From JBCCGG01 sp039029395 (GTDB taxonomy: Bacteria > Pseudomonadota > Alphaproteobacteria > Kiloniellales > JAKSDN01), in the NCBI GenBank assembly GCA_039029395.1, contig JBCCGG010000006.1, positions 62,001-126,000 on the forward strand: a DNA stretch of 64,000 bases. The letters are read 5' to 3'. Of the stretch, positions 24,697 through 33,452 are shown piece by piece (the first letter of the stretch is position 1; the number at the start of each line of letters is the position of its first letter). The notes under the pieces were generated by a model. That model ran no database searches and was not told the DNA's origin. It saw nothing but the letters and a program-made list of their open reading frames with translations. Position numbers and translations under genes: made by a program.

Positions 24697-26298
24697 TTAC
24701 CGGTTCAGATACTCCAACTCCCTCTTGTCCTCGACCTCCAGCACGGGGAAGTCCTCGTGCAGGGTTTTCGCCATTCCATAGGCCATCATCAACAGCATGA
24801 CCGCGATTGGCAGACCGGCCACGATGGAGGCGGTCTGAAGTGCGCTCAAGCCGCCGGCCAGCAACAACACGCCGGCAACGACGCCCGAGGTGATGCCCCA
24901 GAACAAGCGGAACTTGATCGGCGGATGCTCGTCGCCCATGGACAGCATGGTGCACATCACAAGGGTGCCGGAATCCGACGAGGTCACAAACCAGGATATC
25001 AGCAGTATGGTTATCAGTATGGTGATCGGCGTGACCAGGGCCTCATAGCCAAAGCCGGCGACCGTCTTAAACACACCGTCGGCATAGTTGGCGTTGACCG
25101 CATCGACCACGCCCGCGTTGTTGAACAGATCGACACCTACGGCGGCACCGCCGAACACGCCCATCCACAGGACCACGACCGAGGTCGGCACAAGCAGCAC
25201 GCAGAAGCAGAACTGCCGTATAGTGCGGCCCTTGGAGACCCGGGCGATGAACAGGCCGACGAAGGGGCACCAGGCGATCCACCAACCCCAGTAGAAGATC
25301 GTCCACCAGCTTTGCCACTGACGCTCCGGCTCGGTATCGATCCAGAAGCCCATGGGGATGACATTCCAGATGTAGTCGCCGGCGCCGGAAATGACCATGC
25401 CCAGGATAAAGGCGGTCGGCCCCAGGATCAGGAAGATCAGCAGCAGCACGAGACTGGCCCAGACGTTGCACTCGCTCAAGATACGCACGCCCTTGCCCAC
25501 GCCCGAGACGGCGGAGCCCGTGCCCATCGCAGTGATGATTGCGATCAGGATCAGATGGTTTGTCGTGGTGTCCGACAACCAGCCCAGATTGTCCAAGCCG
25601 GCGGCGATCGGCGCGACACCTAGACCGAGCGAGGTGGCCAGACCGAAGATCGTGCCAAACACACCGATCAGATCGACCGCGTGGCCCCAAGGCCCGTAGA
25701 TCTTGTCTTTCAAGATCGGGTACATGGCGGCCCGCAGGGACAAGGGCAAACCCTTACGGTAGGAGAAGTACGCCAGGCTCAGGCCGACCAGCACATAGAG
25801 CGCCCAGCCGTGGAGTCCCCAATGGAAATTGGTGATCCGAATGGCCACGGCGGCGGCGTCCACGCCACCGGCTTCGACGCCTTCGCGGGTCAGGAAGGGG
25901 TTGTCCTGGATGTGGTACATCGGCTCGGCGACGCCCCAGTAGATCAGGCCGGAACCGAGGCCCGCGCTGAACAGCATGCAGATCCAGGAGAAGGTCGAGA
26001 AATCCGGTTCTTCGTCATCCTTGCCCAGTTTTACGTCGCCGAAACGGCTGACCAGGAGCCAGAACACGAAAAACAGCGCCACGGTCACGACAAGAACGTA
26101 GAACCAGTCGAGCACGCTGATGATGAAATCCTTGCCCTGAGCAAAGACGGCACCGGAGTAATCGACATCCCAGATCGTGAAGGCGACGAAACCGATGATC
26201 ATCACCATGGATGCCATCGACATGATGGCATTCGATCCTTTAAAGAAACCGGATTTGGAAACCAACCCTTCCGGTGGCGTATGAGTTTCATCACTCAT
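24697..26298 (-). CDS. BCCT-family betaine/carnitine/choline transporter
   Basis: A 533-residue, 12-helix secondary transporter. The family signature is visible in the tryptophan-rich segment SWWTIFYWGWWIAWCPFVG followed by IARVSKGRTIR. The substrate-binding aromatic helix is near NFHWGLHGWALYVL. Termini are short, with no long osmosensing C-terminal extension, so catabolic uptake of a quaternary amine is more likely than osmoregulation. The ATG at 26298 has AAGGGA upstream; the longer open frame to 26535 lies within the neighbouring gene. It starts 34 nt after a binding-protein gene on the same strand. Confidence 0.88.
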   Translation of the reverse strand: MSDETHTPPEGLVSKSGFFKGSNAIMSMASMVMIIGFVAFTIWDVDYSGAVFAQGKDFIISVLDWFYVLVVTVALFFVFWLLVSRFGDVKLGKDDEEPDFSTFSWICMLFSAGLGSGLIYWGVAEPMYHIQDNPFLTREGVEAGGVDAAAVAIRITNFHWGLHGWALYVLVGLSLAYFSYRKGLPLSLRAAMYPILKDKIYGPWGHAVDLIGVFGTIFGLATSLGLGVAPIAAGLDNLGWLSDTTTNHLILIAIITAMGTGSAVSGVGKGVRILSECNVWASLVLLLIFLILGPTAFILGMVISGAGDYIWNVIPMGFWIDTEPERQWQSWWTIFYWGWWIAWCPFVGLFIARVSKGRTIRQFCFCVLLVPTSVVVLWMGVFGGAAVGVDLFNNAGVVDAVNANYADGVFKTVAGFGYEALVTPITILITILLISWFVTSSDSGTLVMCTMLSMGDEHPPIKFRLFWGITSGVVAGVLLLAGGLSALQTASIVAGLPIAVMLLMMAYGMAKTLHEDFPVLEVEDKRELEYLNR

Positions 26299-26332
26299 GA
26301 TTATGTCCCTTCCTCTCTGCTCTTTTTTTTGC

Positions 26333-27487
26333 TCATCGCACCGTACCGGACGCACCCTGTTGGGCGGCGCCGGCGAGCCAGTTTTCAAAGGCTTCTTCCA
26401 AGGCCTCGTCGTGTTCGGCCCACCATTCGGCGTCCGACAGGATCGAGACTTTCTCCGCGTATGCGGGGCTATTGGGCAGCTGTGCCAAGACCTCGTCGGA
26501 CAGCAGCGCCAGCGAGGATTTCCTGGTCGGACCATTGGGCAAATAACTCACCATGTTGGCGAGCGATTCCGAGCTGCTGGCAAAGCGAATGAAATCGATT
26601 GCCTCTTGCTTGTACCGGCTGCCCTTGGGAATGCCGAAGAGATCGAGCTCGATCACCCGGCCGTCCCACTCGACCTCGTACTTGGCGCCCTCTTTGCGGG
26701 CGTTGGTCGCGCCCGTCGTCGCCCAAACGGAGCTCATGACGACCTCTTCCTCGTTTAAAAACTCAACCGGTTCCAAACCGTCCTCCCACAGGACGAGGCC
26801 CGGCTTAATCGCATCCATTTTGGCCAAGGCACGTTCGACCCCTTCCGGGGTTTCCAGAACGTTGTAGACGTCCTGTTGCGGCACCCCATCAGCGATCAGG
26901 GCCCACTCCATGATCACCGTCGGATCGTTGCGGATGGCGCGCCGGCCTGGGTAAGTCTTGGTGTCAAAGAAGTCAGCGACCGAGCTCGGCGGATTGTCGG
27001 CAAAAACTTCCTTGTTGTAGCCGTAAATGGTCGCCCAAATGATGACGCCGACACCGCAGGGGTTGAGCGCCCCCTCGACAAAATCATCGCGGAAGTTAGT
27101 GCCGTCCGTGCCGTTGGGCAGATCGATGTTCGAGAGATCTTCCAACAGCCCGTCTTCGCAGGCTTGAAGTGAATCGGCCTGGGTCAGATCGACCACGTCC
27201 CAAACGACATTCGCCGATTCCACCTGGTCGCGGATTTCCTCTATGCCGCCGTCATAGTGCTCCACATTGACCCGAGAACCAGTCAACTCCTCATAGGGTC
27301 GGACAAAGCCCAGCATTTGGCTGCGCATGTAAGGTCCAGTCCAAGAGGTGAAGGTGATCTCGTTCTTGGCCATCGCGAGGCCGGCGTCGCTGTCTTGTGC
27401 GTGGGCGCCGGCGGTGGTCATCGCCGCGCTCAAAAAGGCAATGGCAGCGAGGCGGCCGTAGGGATTTCCCGGTCGACTGTTGTTCAT
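26333..27487 (-). CDS. Orphan ABC-type (PotD-like) periplasmic binding protein
   Basis: A 384-residue secreted protein. A signal peptide (cleavage near AGAHAQ, residue 30) is followed by an extracellular solute-binding fold of the spermidine/putrescine (PotD/F) class, with FTSWTGPYMRS, VVWDVVDLTQAD, IIWATIYGYNKE and GIPKGSRYKQEA segments. It probably binds a polyamine or other cationic or zwitterionic ligand in the periplasm. No ABC permease or ATPase gene is present nearby. Instead the next gene, 34 nt downstream and on the same strand, is a BCCT carrier. AGGGAGAC lies 4-5 nt before the ATG. Confidence 0.88.
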   Translation of the reverse strand: MNNSRPGNPYGRLAAIAFLSAAMTTAGAHAQDSDAGLAMAKNEITFTSWTGPYMRSQMLGFVRPYEELTGSRVNVEHYDGGIEEIRDQVESANVVWDVVDLTQADSLQACEDGLLEDLSNIDLPNGTDGTNFRDDFVEGALNPCGVGVIIWATIYGYNKEVFADNPPSSVADFFDTKTYPGRRAIRNDPTVIMEWALIADGVPQQDVYNVLETPEGVERALAKMDAIKPGLVLWEDGLEPVEFLNEEEVVMSSVWATTGATNARKEGAKYEVEWDGRVIELDLFGIPKGSRYKQEAIDFIRFASSSESLANMVSYLPNGPTRKSSLALLSDEVLAQLPNSPAYAEKVSILSDAEWWAEHDEALEEAFENWLAGAAQQGASGTVR

Positions 27488-27875
27488 CTTTGTCTCCCTG
27501 TTTCACTTTCAATTTGCCAGAGTGCAACGAGAACTTCTCGGGCAGGCTTCCTGTCGCGGGCTTCTTCCGATCCCGTTGGTGCTCGCAATTACAGCAAAGC
27601 GCTATCTGAGACTTGATCTATTCGCCCGACTTTCTGTCAAAATGCGACATCGGGGAAACGGAAAGCGACTTCCCAACTCGCCGGCCATGTGGTCAGGTTT
27701 TGGAAGATGTTTTCTCGGATGGAGTGTCCCAAATTTTGGAAATCTGGGACAAAAATCCGGGAGCCTCGACCCGCAAGATTTTCAAGGCAGAGAGTCCTTG
27801 ATCCGGAAGATGCAACGTGCGGCGCGTTGCATGATGGCTTTCCCCGAGCGCTCGCTTGTCCCATAGTGCGCCATC
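27488..27875. other. Divergent intergenic region between binding-protein and MATE genes
   Basis: About 390 nt, richer in A/T than flanking genes, holding the leaders of two divergent transcripts. It contains a strong 25-bp dyad (27726-27750) and a separate TTGTCCCA (27856-27863) close to the MATE start. Short frames in it (for example 27637-27864 minus) have no recognisable product. Confidence 0.5.
27726..27750. promoter_or_regulatory. 25-bp palindrome, candidate operator
   Basis: The sequence reads GTCCCA-N-ATTT-TGG-AAAT-N-TGGGAC: both arms pair except one A/C mismatch, with a 3-nt centre. It lacks a following T run on either strand, so an operator is likelier than a terminator. A half-site match TTGTCCCA recurs at 27856-27863. 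The binding regulator is not encoded next to it. Confidence 0.45.
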
Positions 27876-29279
27876 ATGACGGGAGAGCTGATCCACGAGC
27901 CGCCCGGCCAACAATGGCCCGAGGCGAAAGGTAAGGTCGTCCTCTGGCGCCGGGAGGCCTGGGCGTCGACGCGCCTGGCCGTGCCTCTCATATTGGCTCA
28001 ATTGGCCCACGTCGCGATTACCACGACCGACGTGCTGATGATGGGCTGGCTCGGACCGGAGGCGGTCGCGGCGGGGAGCCTGGGCACCCATCTCTACTTC
28101 CCGGTCTTTCTGCTTGGACTGGGTGTGGTCGCTGCGGTCGGGCCGATGACCGCCCAGGCCCTGGGCGCCCGGCAGCGCGGTCAGATCCCGGACATTTTTC
28201 GCCAGGGACTGCTGATTTCGGCGGTCATGGGCGTCGTCTTCGGCAGCGTGCTCTGGTGGGGCGAGGCGATCTTGCTTGTTTTCGGCCAACAGGCCGAGAC
28301 CGCGGCCGCTGCTCAGAGCTATCTGCGCGCCGCCCTATGGGGGCTGGCGCCGAGCTTTGCCTTGGTCGTGTTGCGCAACTTCCTGGCCGCCCACTCCCGG
28401 CCGCGCGCCATCATGGTGGTGATGATCCTCGGCGTCTGCTTCAACGCTTTGGCTGACTACGCGCTGATGTTCGGCCACTTCGGCTTTCCAGCTCTGGGCG
28501 TCGTCGGTGCCGGCCTGGCCAGCAGCCTGGTCAATGGCTGGATGTTCCTGGCCTTGCTGGCCGTTGCAGTGGTGCACCGGGAGTTTCGGCCCTACCGCTT
28601 GCTCGCCGGTCCCTGGCGGCCGAATCTGTCGCTGATCCGCGAGGTGCTGGCGATCGGCATCCCGATCGGCCTTGGCATCCTGGCCGAATCGAGCCTCTTC
28701 GCGGCGACCGCCCTTCTGATGGGCTTGATCGGCACGACTGCCCTGGCGGCCAACGCGATCGCGCTTCAGTGCATGTCCGTTGCCTTCATGATACCGCTGG
28801 GATTCTCTCAGGCGGCCACGGTACGGGTCGGCCTGGCGGCGGGCGCTGGAGACCGGGCCGGTCTGGCGCGTGCCGGTTGGAGCGCGCTCGGTCTCGGCCT
28901 GCTGCTCTCGGCCCTGCCGGTCACCCTGTTCCTCGTGGTGCCGCGTTTCTTGGCCACACTGTTTCTCGATCCGGGCCAGTCGGTCAATCTGCCGGTCATC
29001 GAGACGATCGTTTTGCTCTTGGGGATCGCCGCCCTGTTCCAGGTTTTCGACGGCATCCAAATTATCGCCGCCGGTGCCCTGCGCGGCCTCAAGGACACCC
29101 GGGTGCCCATGTGGATCGCTCTTTTCGGCTACTGGGTGGTCGGCTTCAGCTGCAGTTTGCTGCTCGGCTTCGGGCTCGGCCTCGAGGTGATTGGCATCTG
29201 GAGCGGCGTGGCGCTCGGCCTAGCCGTCACAGCGGGTCTTTTGGTCTGGCGCTTTTACGTTCTATCCGCGCGGCCATGA
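27876..29279 (+). CDS. MATE-family multidrug/Na+ antiporter (NorM-like)
   Basis: A 467-residue, 12-helix protein with the two MATE halves. The first helix region LAVPLILAQLAHVAITTTDVLMMG and FLLGLGVVAAVGPMTAQALGA match the NorM branch. The repeat returns in the second half at GIPIGLGILAESS. It exports cationic compounds in exchange for Na+ or H+. The ATG at 27876 lacks a strong ribosome site. Its stop overlaps the tlyA ATG (ATGA), so the three genes MATE, tlyA and nitronate monooxygenase probably form one transcript. Confidence 0.87.
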   Translation: MTGELIHEPPGQQWPEAKGKVVLWRREAWASTRLAVPLILAQLAHVAITTTDVLMMGWLGPEAVAAGSLGTHLYFPVFLLGLGVVAAVGPMTAQALGARQRGQIPDIFRQGLLISAVMGVVFGSVLWWGEAILLVFGQQAETAAAAQSYLRAALWGLAPSFALVVLRNFLAAHSRPRAIMVVMILGVCFNALADYALMFGHFGFPALGVVGAGLASSLVNGWMFLALLAVAVVHREFRPYRLLAGPWRPNLSLIREVLAIGIPIGLGILAESSLFAATALLMGLIGTTALAANAIALQCMSVAFMIPLGFSQAATVRVGLAAGAGDRAGLARAGWSALGLGLLLSALPVTLFLVVPRFLATLFLDPGQSVNLPVIETIVLLLGIAALFQVFDGIQIIAAGALRGLKDTRVPMWIALFGYWVVGFSCSLLLGFGLGLEVIGIWSGVALGLAVTAGLLVWRFYVLSARP

Positions 29280-30061
29280 AGCCCCAGAGCCAGAAGAAGG
29301 AACGCGCCGATGTGTTGCTGGTCGAGCAGGGCTTGGCGGCGAGCCGGCCGCGCGCCCAGGCATTGATCATGGCCGGCAAGGTGTTCGCCGAGGACAAGCG
29401 GATCGATAAGCCCGGCCAACGCCTCGAGCGTGGGCTGGCGCTTCGGGTCAAGGGGCAGGACCACCCCTGGGTCTCACGCGGCGGCCTCAAGCTGGCCGGC
29501 GGATTGGACCGATTTGGGATCGACCCGAGCGGGCTTAACTGTCTCGACGTGGGTGCCTCGACGGGGGGCTTTACCGATGTGCTGCTGAGCCGCGGCGCGG
29601 CCCGAGTCTATGCGGTCGACGTAGGCCACGGCCAGCTCGCCTGGAAGCTGCGCCAGGATCCTCGGGTGACCGTGCTCGAACGGGTCAATGCCCGCTATCT
29701 GGACAGTGCCCAGGTGCCCGAGCCGATCGATTTCTTGGTGTGCGATGCCAGCTTCATCGGCCTCGAGACTTTGTTGCCGGCGCCGCTCGCACTCTGCCAA
29801 ACGGGCGCCCGGCTGATCGCCTTGATCAAGCCCCAGTTCGAGGTCGGCAAGGGCGAAGTGGGCAAGGGCGGCGTGGTGCGCGACCCGGCGCTGCACCAGG
29901 TTGTCTGCGCCCGGATCGAAGGCTGGTTGAACGCCCAGGCCGGCTGGCAGGTCCTGGGTCTCTGCGATAGCCCGATCACCGGGCCGGACGGCAATAAGGA
30001 ATTTCTCATCGCGGCCGTACGGGGAGGCGTTGCTGGGCATTCCATCGAAGAGGTCGACTAA
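29276..30061 (+). CDS. tlyA: TlyA-type rRNA (cytidine-2'-O)-methyltransferase
   Basis: A 261-residue protein with an N-terminal S4 RNA-binding domain (about 9-70, beginning RADVLLVEQGLAASRPRAQ) and a FtsJ-like methyltransferase domain. SAM binding fits CLDVGASTGGFTDVLL; further motifs are VYAVDVGHGQL, DFLVCDASFIGL and ALIKPQFEVGKGEVGKGG. The family methylates rRNA 2'-O positions; some members are also called hemolysin A. The ATG lies inside the MATE stop and its own stop overlaps the next ATG (TAATG). Confidence 0.92.
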   Translation: MKPQSQKKERADVLLVEQGLAASRPRAQALIMAGKVFAEDKRIDKPGQRLERGLALRVKGQDHPWVSRGGLKLAGGLDRFGIDPSGLNCLDVGASTGGFTDVLLSRGAARVYAVDVGHGQLAWKLRQDPRVTVLERVNARYLDSAQVPEPIDFLVCDASFIGLETLLPAPLALCQTGARLIALIKPQFEVGKGEVGKGGVVRDPALHQVVCARIEGWLNAQAGWQVLGLCDSPITGPDGNKEFLIAAVRGGVAGHSIEEVD

Positions 30062-31068
30062 TGGAACGGCGTTTCAAGACCAGGATCACCAAGATGCTCG
30101 GCATTCGGCACCCGATCCTGATCGGCGGCATGATGTGGCTCGGCCGGGCGGAGCTGGTTGCCGCGGTGGTGCGTGCCGGTGCCACGGGTTTCATATCCGC
30201 CCTGACCTTTGCCGAGCGTTCGGCGCTGCGCGATGAAATCAATAAGTGCCGCGAGCTGGCCGAGAGCGACCGCTTTGGTGTCAACCTCTATATCTCCAAT
30301 CGCCCGGAGGCCGCGGAACGTCTGCTCCCGCTTTTGGATGTGGTGTGCGAGCTGGAGGTGCCATTTGTCGAAACCTCGGGCGCGAAACCGAGCCTGCTGC
30401 TACCGCAGCTAAAGCAGGAAGGTATCAAGGTCATCCACAAGGTGCCGGCCGTTCGCTATGGCCTTTCGGCGGAGAAAGCAGGAGTCGACGCGATCATTTT
30501 GGTCGGTGCCGAATGCGGCGGCCATCCCGGTCACATGATGATCGGTACCATGATCCAAGGCGGGCTGGGCCCGACCTCGCTCTCGGTCCCGGTCATACTG
30601 GGCGGAGGAATCGGTCGCGGCAGCCAGCTTGCCGCCGCGCTTGCCATGGGTTGCGAGGGCGTGCTGATGGGCACCCGGCTCATGGTCGCTGAGGAGGCCG
30701 TTCCCCACCGGGACTTCAAGGCACGGGTGGTCGAGAGCGATGGCACAGATTCAGTGGTGGTCCAAACGACTTTCCGCAATCACCACCGGGTGCTTCGGAA
30801 CGAAACCACCGATGAGATCCTCGCCTTGGAGGCCCAAGGGGTTGATGAGATCGAGCCTTACCTACCATTGATTTCCGGAGAGATTTCTTGGCAGGCCCTT
30901 CAGAGCGGCGACTTTAGGCGCGGCACGATCGATTTTGGCCAGGCCGCTTGCTTCGCCGATCAGGTCGAGCCGGCGGCTCAGATCATCGCTCGGATCGTCA
31001 CGGATGCTGAGCAGAGTGTCGCGGCGCTTGAAAGCCGGCTGTCGTTACTGCAGGAGGATCGACCCTAG
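30061..31068 (+). CDS. Nitronate monooxygenase family protein
   Basis: A 335-residue FMN-dependent TIM barrel. Typical elements are the N-terminal GIRHPILIGGMMW, VNLYISN, KVIHKVPAVRYGLSAEKAGVDA, the phosphate-binding GAECGGHPG and VILGGGIGRGSQLAAALAMG, then GTRLMVAEEA. The family oxidises alkyl nitronates with oxygen; several members act on unknown flavin substrates, so the call is to family. It is coupled to tlyA by a one-base overlap. Its stop codon TAG shares a CTAG palindrome with the convergent GST gene. Confidence 0.86.
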   Translation: MERRFKTRITKMLGIRHPILIGGMMWLGRAELVAAVVRAGATGFISALTFAERSALRDEINKCRELAESDRFGVNLYISNRPEAAERLLPLLDVVCELEVPFVETSGAKPSLLLPQLKQEGIKVIHKVPAVRYGLSAEKAGVDAIILVGAECGGHPGHMMIGTMIQGGLGPTSLSVPVILGGGIGRGSQLAAALAMGCEGVLMGTRLMVAEEAVPHRDFKARVVESDGTDSVVVQTTFRNHHRVLRNETTDEILALEAQGVDEIEPYLPLISGEISWQALQSGDFRRGTIDFGQAACFADQVEPAAQIIARIVTDAEQSVAALESRLSLLQEDRP

Positions 31069-31676
31069 GCTTGCTTCGGCGGAATGGTGCGCGCGATGGA
31101 AAGGCGGTCCGCCAGGCGCCCGACCCAATCGGCCAGGCCGGGATGCAGCGGCCGCCAGCCGAAGGCGGGATTTCGGCGCTCCATTTGCAGGGCGCAAATC
31201 AGGACGATCTGCGGAATGTTAAGGTCGCCGTTCATCAATGGTTCGGCGATCTGCGCCTCCCAATAATCGGCCATGCGCCGGCTGCGCGCGGCCTCGTGGG
31301 CCAGGATCGTCGGCGAGCGCTCGTCCTCCGGCCGGCTGAGCTCCCGGCCCCAGACCGCGATGCCGTCCAGGAGTGAGCGCGCCGAGGCCTCCAGGCGCCG
31401 CCACTGCCAGCCGGATTCGTCGGGCGGCGGATCGAAGGCGGGCGCACCCTCCAGATGATCGAAGTAATGGCAGATCACCGCCGAATCCTCGAAGGCCGTA
31501 CCGTCGTCCAGCACCAGGTAGGGCACCCGCCCAGAGGGATTGATCGTGTAATAAGGACTGTCGGCCTGACGGGTTTGGGCCACGATCGTTTCGACCTTAT
31601 CCTCCAAGCCCTTTTCAAGAACCATGATGCGTGCGATGCGCGCGTAGGGCGAGTTCGGCGTAATATAGAGTTTCAT
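31065..31676 (-). CDS. Glutathione S-transferase family protein
   Basis: A 203-residue soluble protein with a thioredoxin-like N-terminal domain (KLYITPNSPYARIARIMVLEK; Ser/Tyr at the glutathione site), the GRVPYLVLDDGTAFEDSAVIC segment carrying the conserved cis-Pro and glutathione-binding Glu-Asp-Ser, and an all-helical C-terminal domain. Substrate is unknown. It is convergent with the nitronate monooxygenase gene, with which it shares the last four bases. Confidence 0.88.
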   Translation of the reverse strand: MKLYITPNSPYARIARIMVLEKGLEDKVETIVAQTRQADSPYYTINPSGRVPYLVLDDGTAFEDSAVICHYFDHLEGAPAFDPPPDESGWQWRRLEASARSLLDGIAVWGRELSRPEDERSPTILAHEAARSRRMADYWEAQIAEPLMNGDLNIPQIVLICALQMERRNPAFGWRPLHPGLADWVGRLADRLSIARTIPPKQA

Positions 31677-31910
31677 TGTTCTGGCCCTATTGTCTCTTTC
31701 GCCAATGAACTATTGCTATTTCATCTCGTGCTGGCGTCATAGGAAAATGTCTGGCATAGTGCTGCTCGGACATGAGGGCGGCGGCGTTGCCAGGTTTGGC
31801 GGCTTGTTCCGTTGGCTCTGGTGTCCCTTCATTGCAATCTGGTCTTGGTACTCATGGGCAAAAGCGATCCCCATGAATGAGGCACCCTCTTGCTTTGCGA
31901 GGAGCAGGTC

Positions 31911-33116
31911 ATGAACCACTTGGTTACCCCCGATCGGCTGGTCGAGCTGATCGATCGCAGCACGCCGGATCATTCCCTGGCGCAAGCCTTCTACTGTGAC
32001 CCCGCAATCTACCAAAGGGATCTGGAGCGAATCTTCATGACCAGCTGGCTCTATGCCGGCCACATCAGCGAAGTGCCAAGCCCGGGCAGCTACTTTCTGT
32101 TCCACGTCGGCGAGGAGTCGGTCATCGTTGTGCGTGGCAGGGACGGTGAGATCCGCGCTTTGGTCAACGTTTGCCGCCATCGCGGCTCGCGGGTTTGTGT
32201 CGAGCAGCAGGGTACCGCCAAGCGTTTTATGTGCCCCTATCATGCCTGGACCTATGATTTGGACGGCCGCCTGGTTGCGGCTCGTCTTATGCCCGAGGGT
32301 TTCGACAAGGCGGGCCACGGCCTTAGCCAGCTCCAGGTGCGGGTCTTCGAGGGCTTCATCTTCGTCAGCTTCGCCGAGGCGCCGGCCGACTTTACCGCCA
32401 TGGCGCAAGACCTGGCGCCGCGCCTCAAGCCCTACGGCTTCGATCAGGCCAAGGTGGTCTTTCGCGAGCTCTTCAAGATTCAGGCCAACTGGAAGTTGAT
32501 GACCGAGAATTACCTCGAGTGCTACCACTGTTCGCCGGCTCATCCCGAGTTCGCGCTTTCCCACAGCATCAAGTTGCCCAAGGAGAAAATTGCCGAGCTT
32601 GAAGCGGCGATGATGGCGCGCGCCAAGGCCTGCGGTCTGGACGCACCCTTCATTAGCCTTGTCGGCAACGATGATCCCTCGGGCGTACAGTATCACTACG
32701 ATCGCTATGCCCTGCTCGACGGCTATGTGAGCGGAAGCCCCGACGGCCAACCTCTGGCGCCCTTGATGGGTGATATCACGGGCTTCGACGGCGGTGCGAC
32801 CAACATTCAGATCGGCCCGGTGTCGTTCTTCCTGGCCTACAACGACCATTTGGTGGTCTACCGCTTCCTGCCGCGCGGCCCCCAGGAAACCGACGCCGAG
32901 GTCTTCTGGCTGGTGCGCGGCGACGCGGTCGAAGGCGAGGACTTCGACCGCGAGAAGCTGACCTGGTTGTGGCAGGTCACCAGCGAGGCGGACAAGCTGA
33001 TCGTCGAGCGCAATCAAGAGGGCGTGAACTCTCGGTTCTATCGGCCGGGACCTTACTCGCCCATGGAGGACTTCGCGGTGCGATTTCTGGAGTGGTACCT
33101 GAAGGTCATCAGTTGA
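31911..33116 (+). CDS. Rieske non-haem iron oxygenase alpha subunit, probable quaternary-amine type
   Basis: A 401-residue oxygenase. The Rieske 2Fe-2S motif is C88-R-H90 and C108-PY-H111. The mononuclear iron site fits H206 and H211 in CYHCSPAHPE. The bridging residue, three before H206, is Glu203 rather than the usual Asp. Bridging Glu is a trait of carnitine-monooxygenase-like enzymes, and the general sequence (MTENYLECYHC) resembles the betaine/carnitine group. It probably demethylates or cleaves a quaternary ammonium compound, needing a separate reductase not found here. AGGAG lies 7 nt upstream of the ATG. Bases 31677-31910 upstream hold no supported gene. Confidence 0.85.
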   Translation: MNHLVTPDRLVELIDRSTPDHSLAQAFYCDPAIYQRDLERIFMTSWLYAGHISEVPSPGSYFLFHVGEESVIVVRGRDGEIRALVNVCRHRGSRVCVEQQGTAKRFMCPYHAWTYDLDGRLVAARLMPEGFDKAGHGLSQLQVRVFEGFIFVSFAEAPADFTAMAQDLAPRLKPYGFDQAKVVFRELFKIQANWKLMTENYLECYHCSPAHPEFALSHSIKLPKEKIAELEAAMMARAKACGLDAPFISLVGNDDPSGVQYHYDRYALLDGYVSGSPDGQPLAPLMGDITGFDGGATNIQIGPVSFFLAYNDHLVVYRFLPRGPQETDAEVFWLVRGDAVEGEDFDREKLTWLWQVTSEADKLIVERNQEGVNSRFYRPGPYSPMEDFAVRFLEWYLKVIS

Positions 33117-33143
33117 GGGTGGCGGCGACCGGGTCATGAAGTT

Positions 33144-33434
33144 TTACTCCGTGCCCTCGACGATGATCAGCTCGGACTCGGCATAGGCCTGGCGCAGCTT
33201 CAGGGCGGCCTGATACTCCGGCGAGCGGTAGCAGGCGAGCGCCTGCTCGTAGCTCTCGAACTCCAGCACCACGTGGCGCTCGCGCGCCGGTCCTTCAGGC
33301 GACTCGTACCGGCCGCCCCGCACGATCGGCCGGGCGCCGTACTTCGCGAAGGGCTCGGCATCGGCGGCGATGTACTTCGGATAGTTTTCCGGATCGGTGA
33401 CCGTCACGTGCGCAATCCAGTAGCCCTTTGCCAT
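33144..33434 (-). CDS. DUF1330 domain protein
   Basis: A 96-residue protein covering one complete DUF1330 (dimeric alpha/beta barrel, ferredoxin-like) domain, with KGYWIAHVTVTDPENYPKY at the start and the conserved VVLEFESYEQALACYRSPEYQ end. The family's function is unknown. GGGAG lies upstream of the ATG. It follows the isoaspartyl peptidase gene by 18 nt on the same strand. A second member occurs at 58117-58410. Confidence 0.87.
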   Translation of the reverse strand: MAKGYWIAHVTVTDPENYPKYIAADAEPFAKYGARPIVRGGRYESPEGPARERHVVLEFESYEQALACYRSPEYQAALKLRQAYAESELIIVEGTE

Positions 33435-33452
33435 GCAGGATACTCCCTTGGT

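Noticed and set aside
31690..31914. 74-codon plus-strand frame before the Rieske gene
   Set aside because: Hydrophobic but with no signal or conserved pattern and overlapping the Rieske start; likely chance.
31737..33137. 466-codon minus-strand frame opposite the Rieske oxygenase
   Set aside because: The sense strand carries all Rieske and iron-site motifs; the antisense product shows none.
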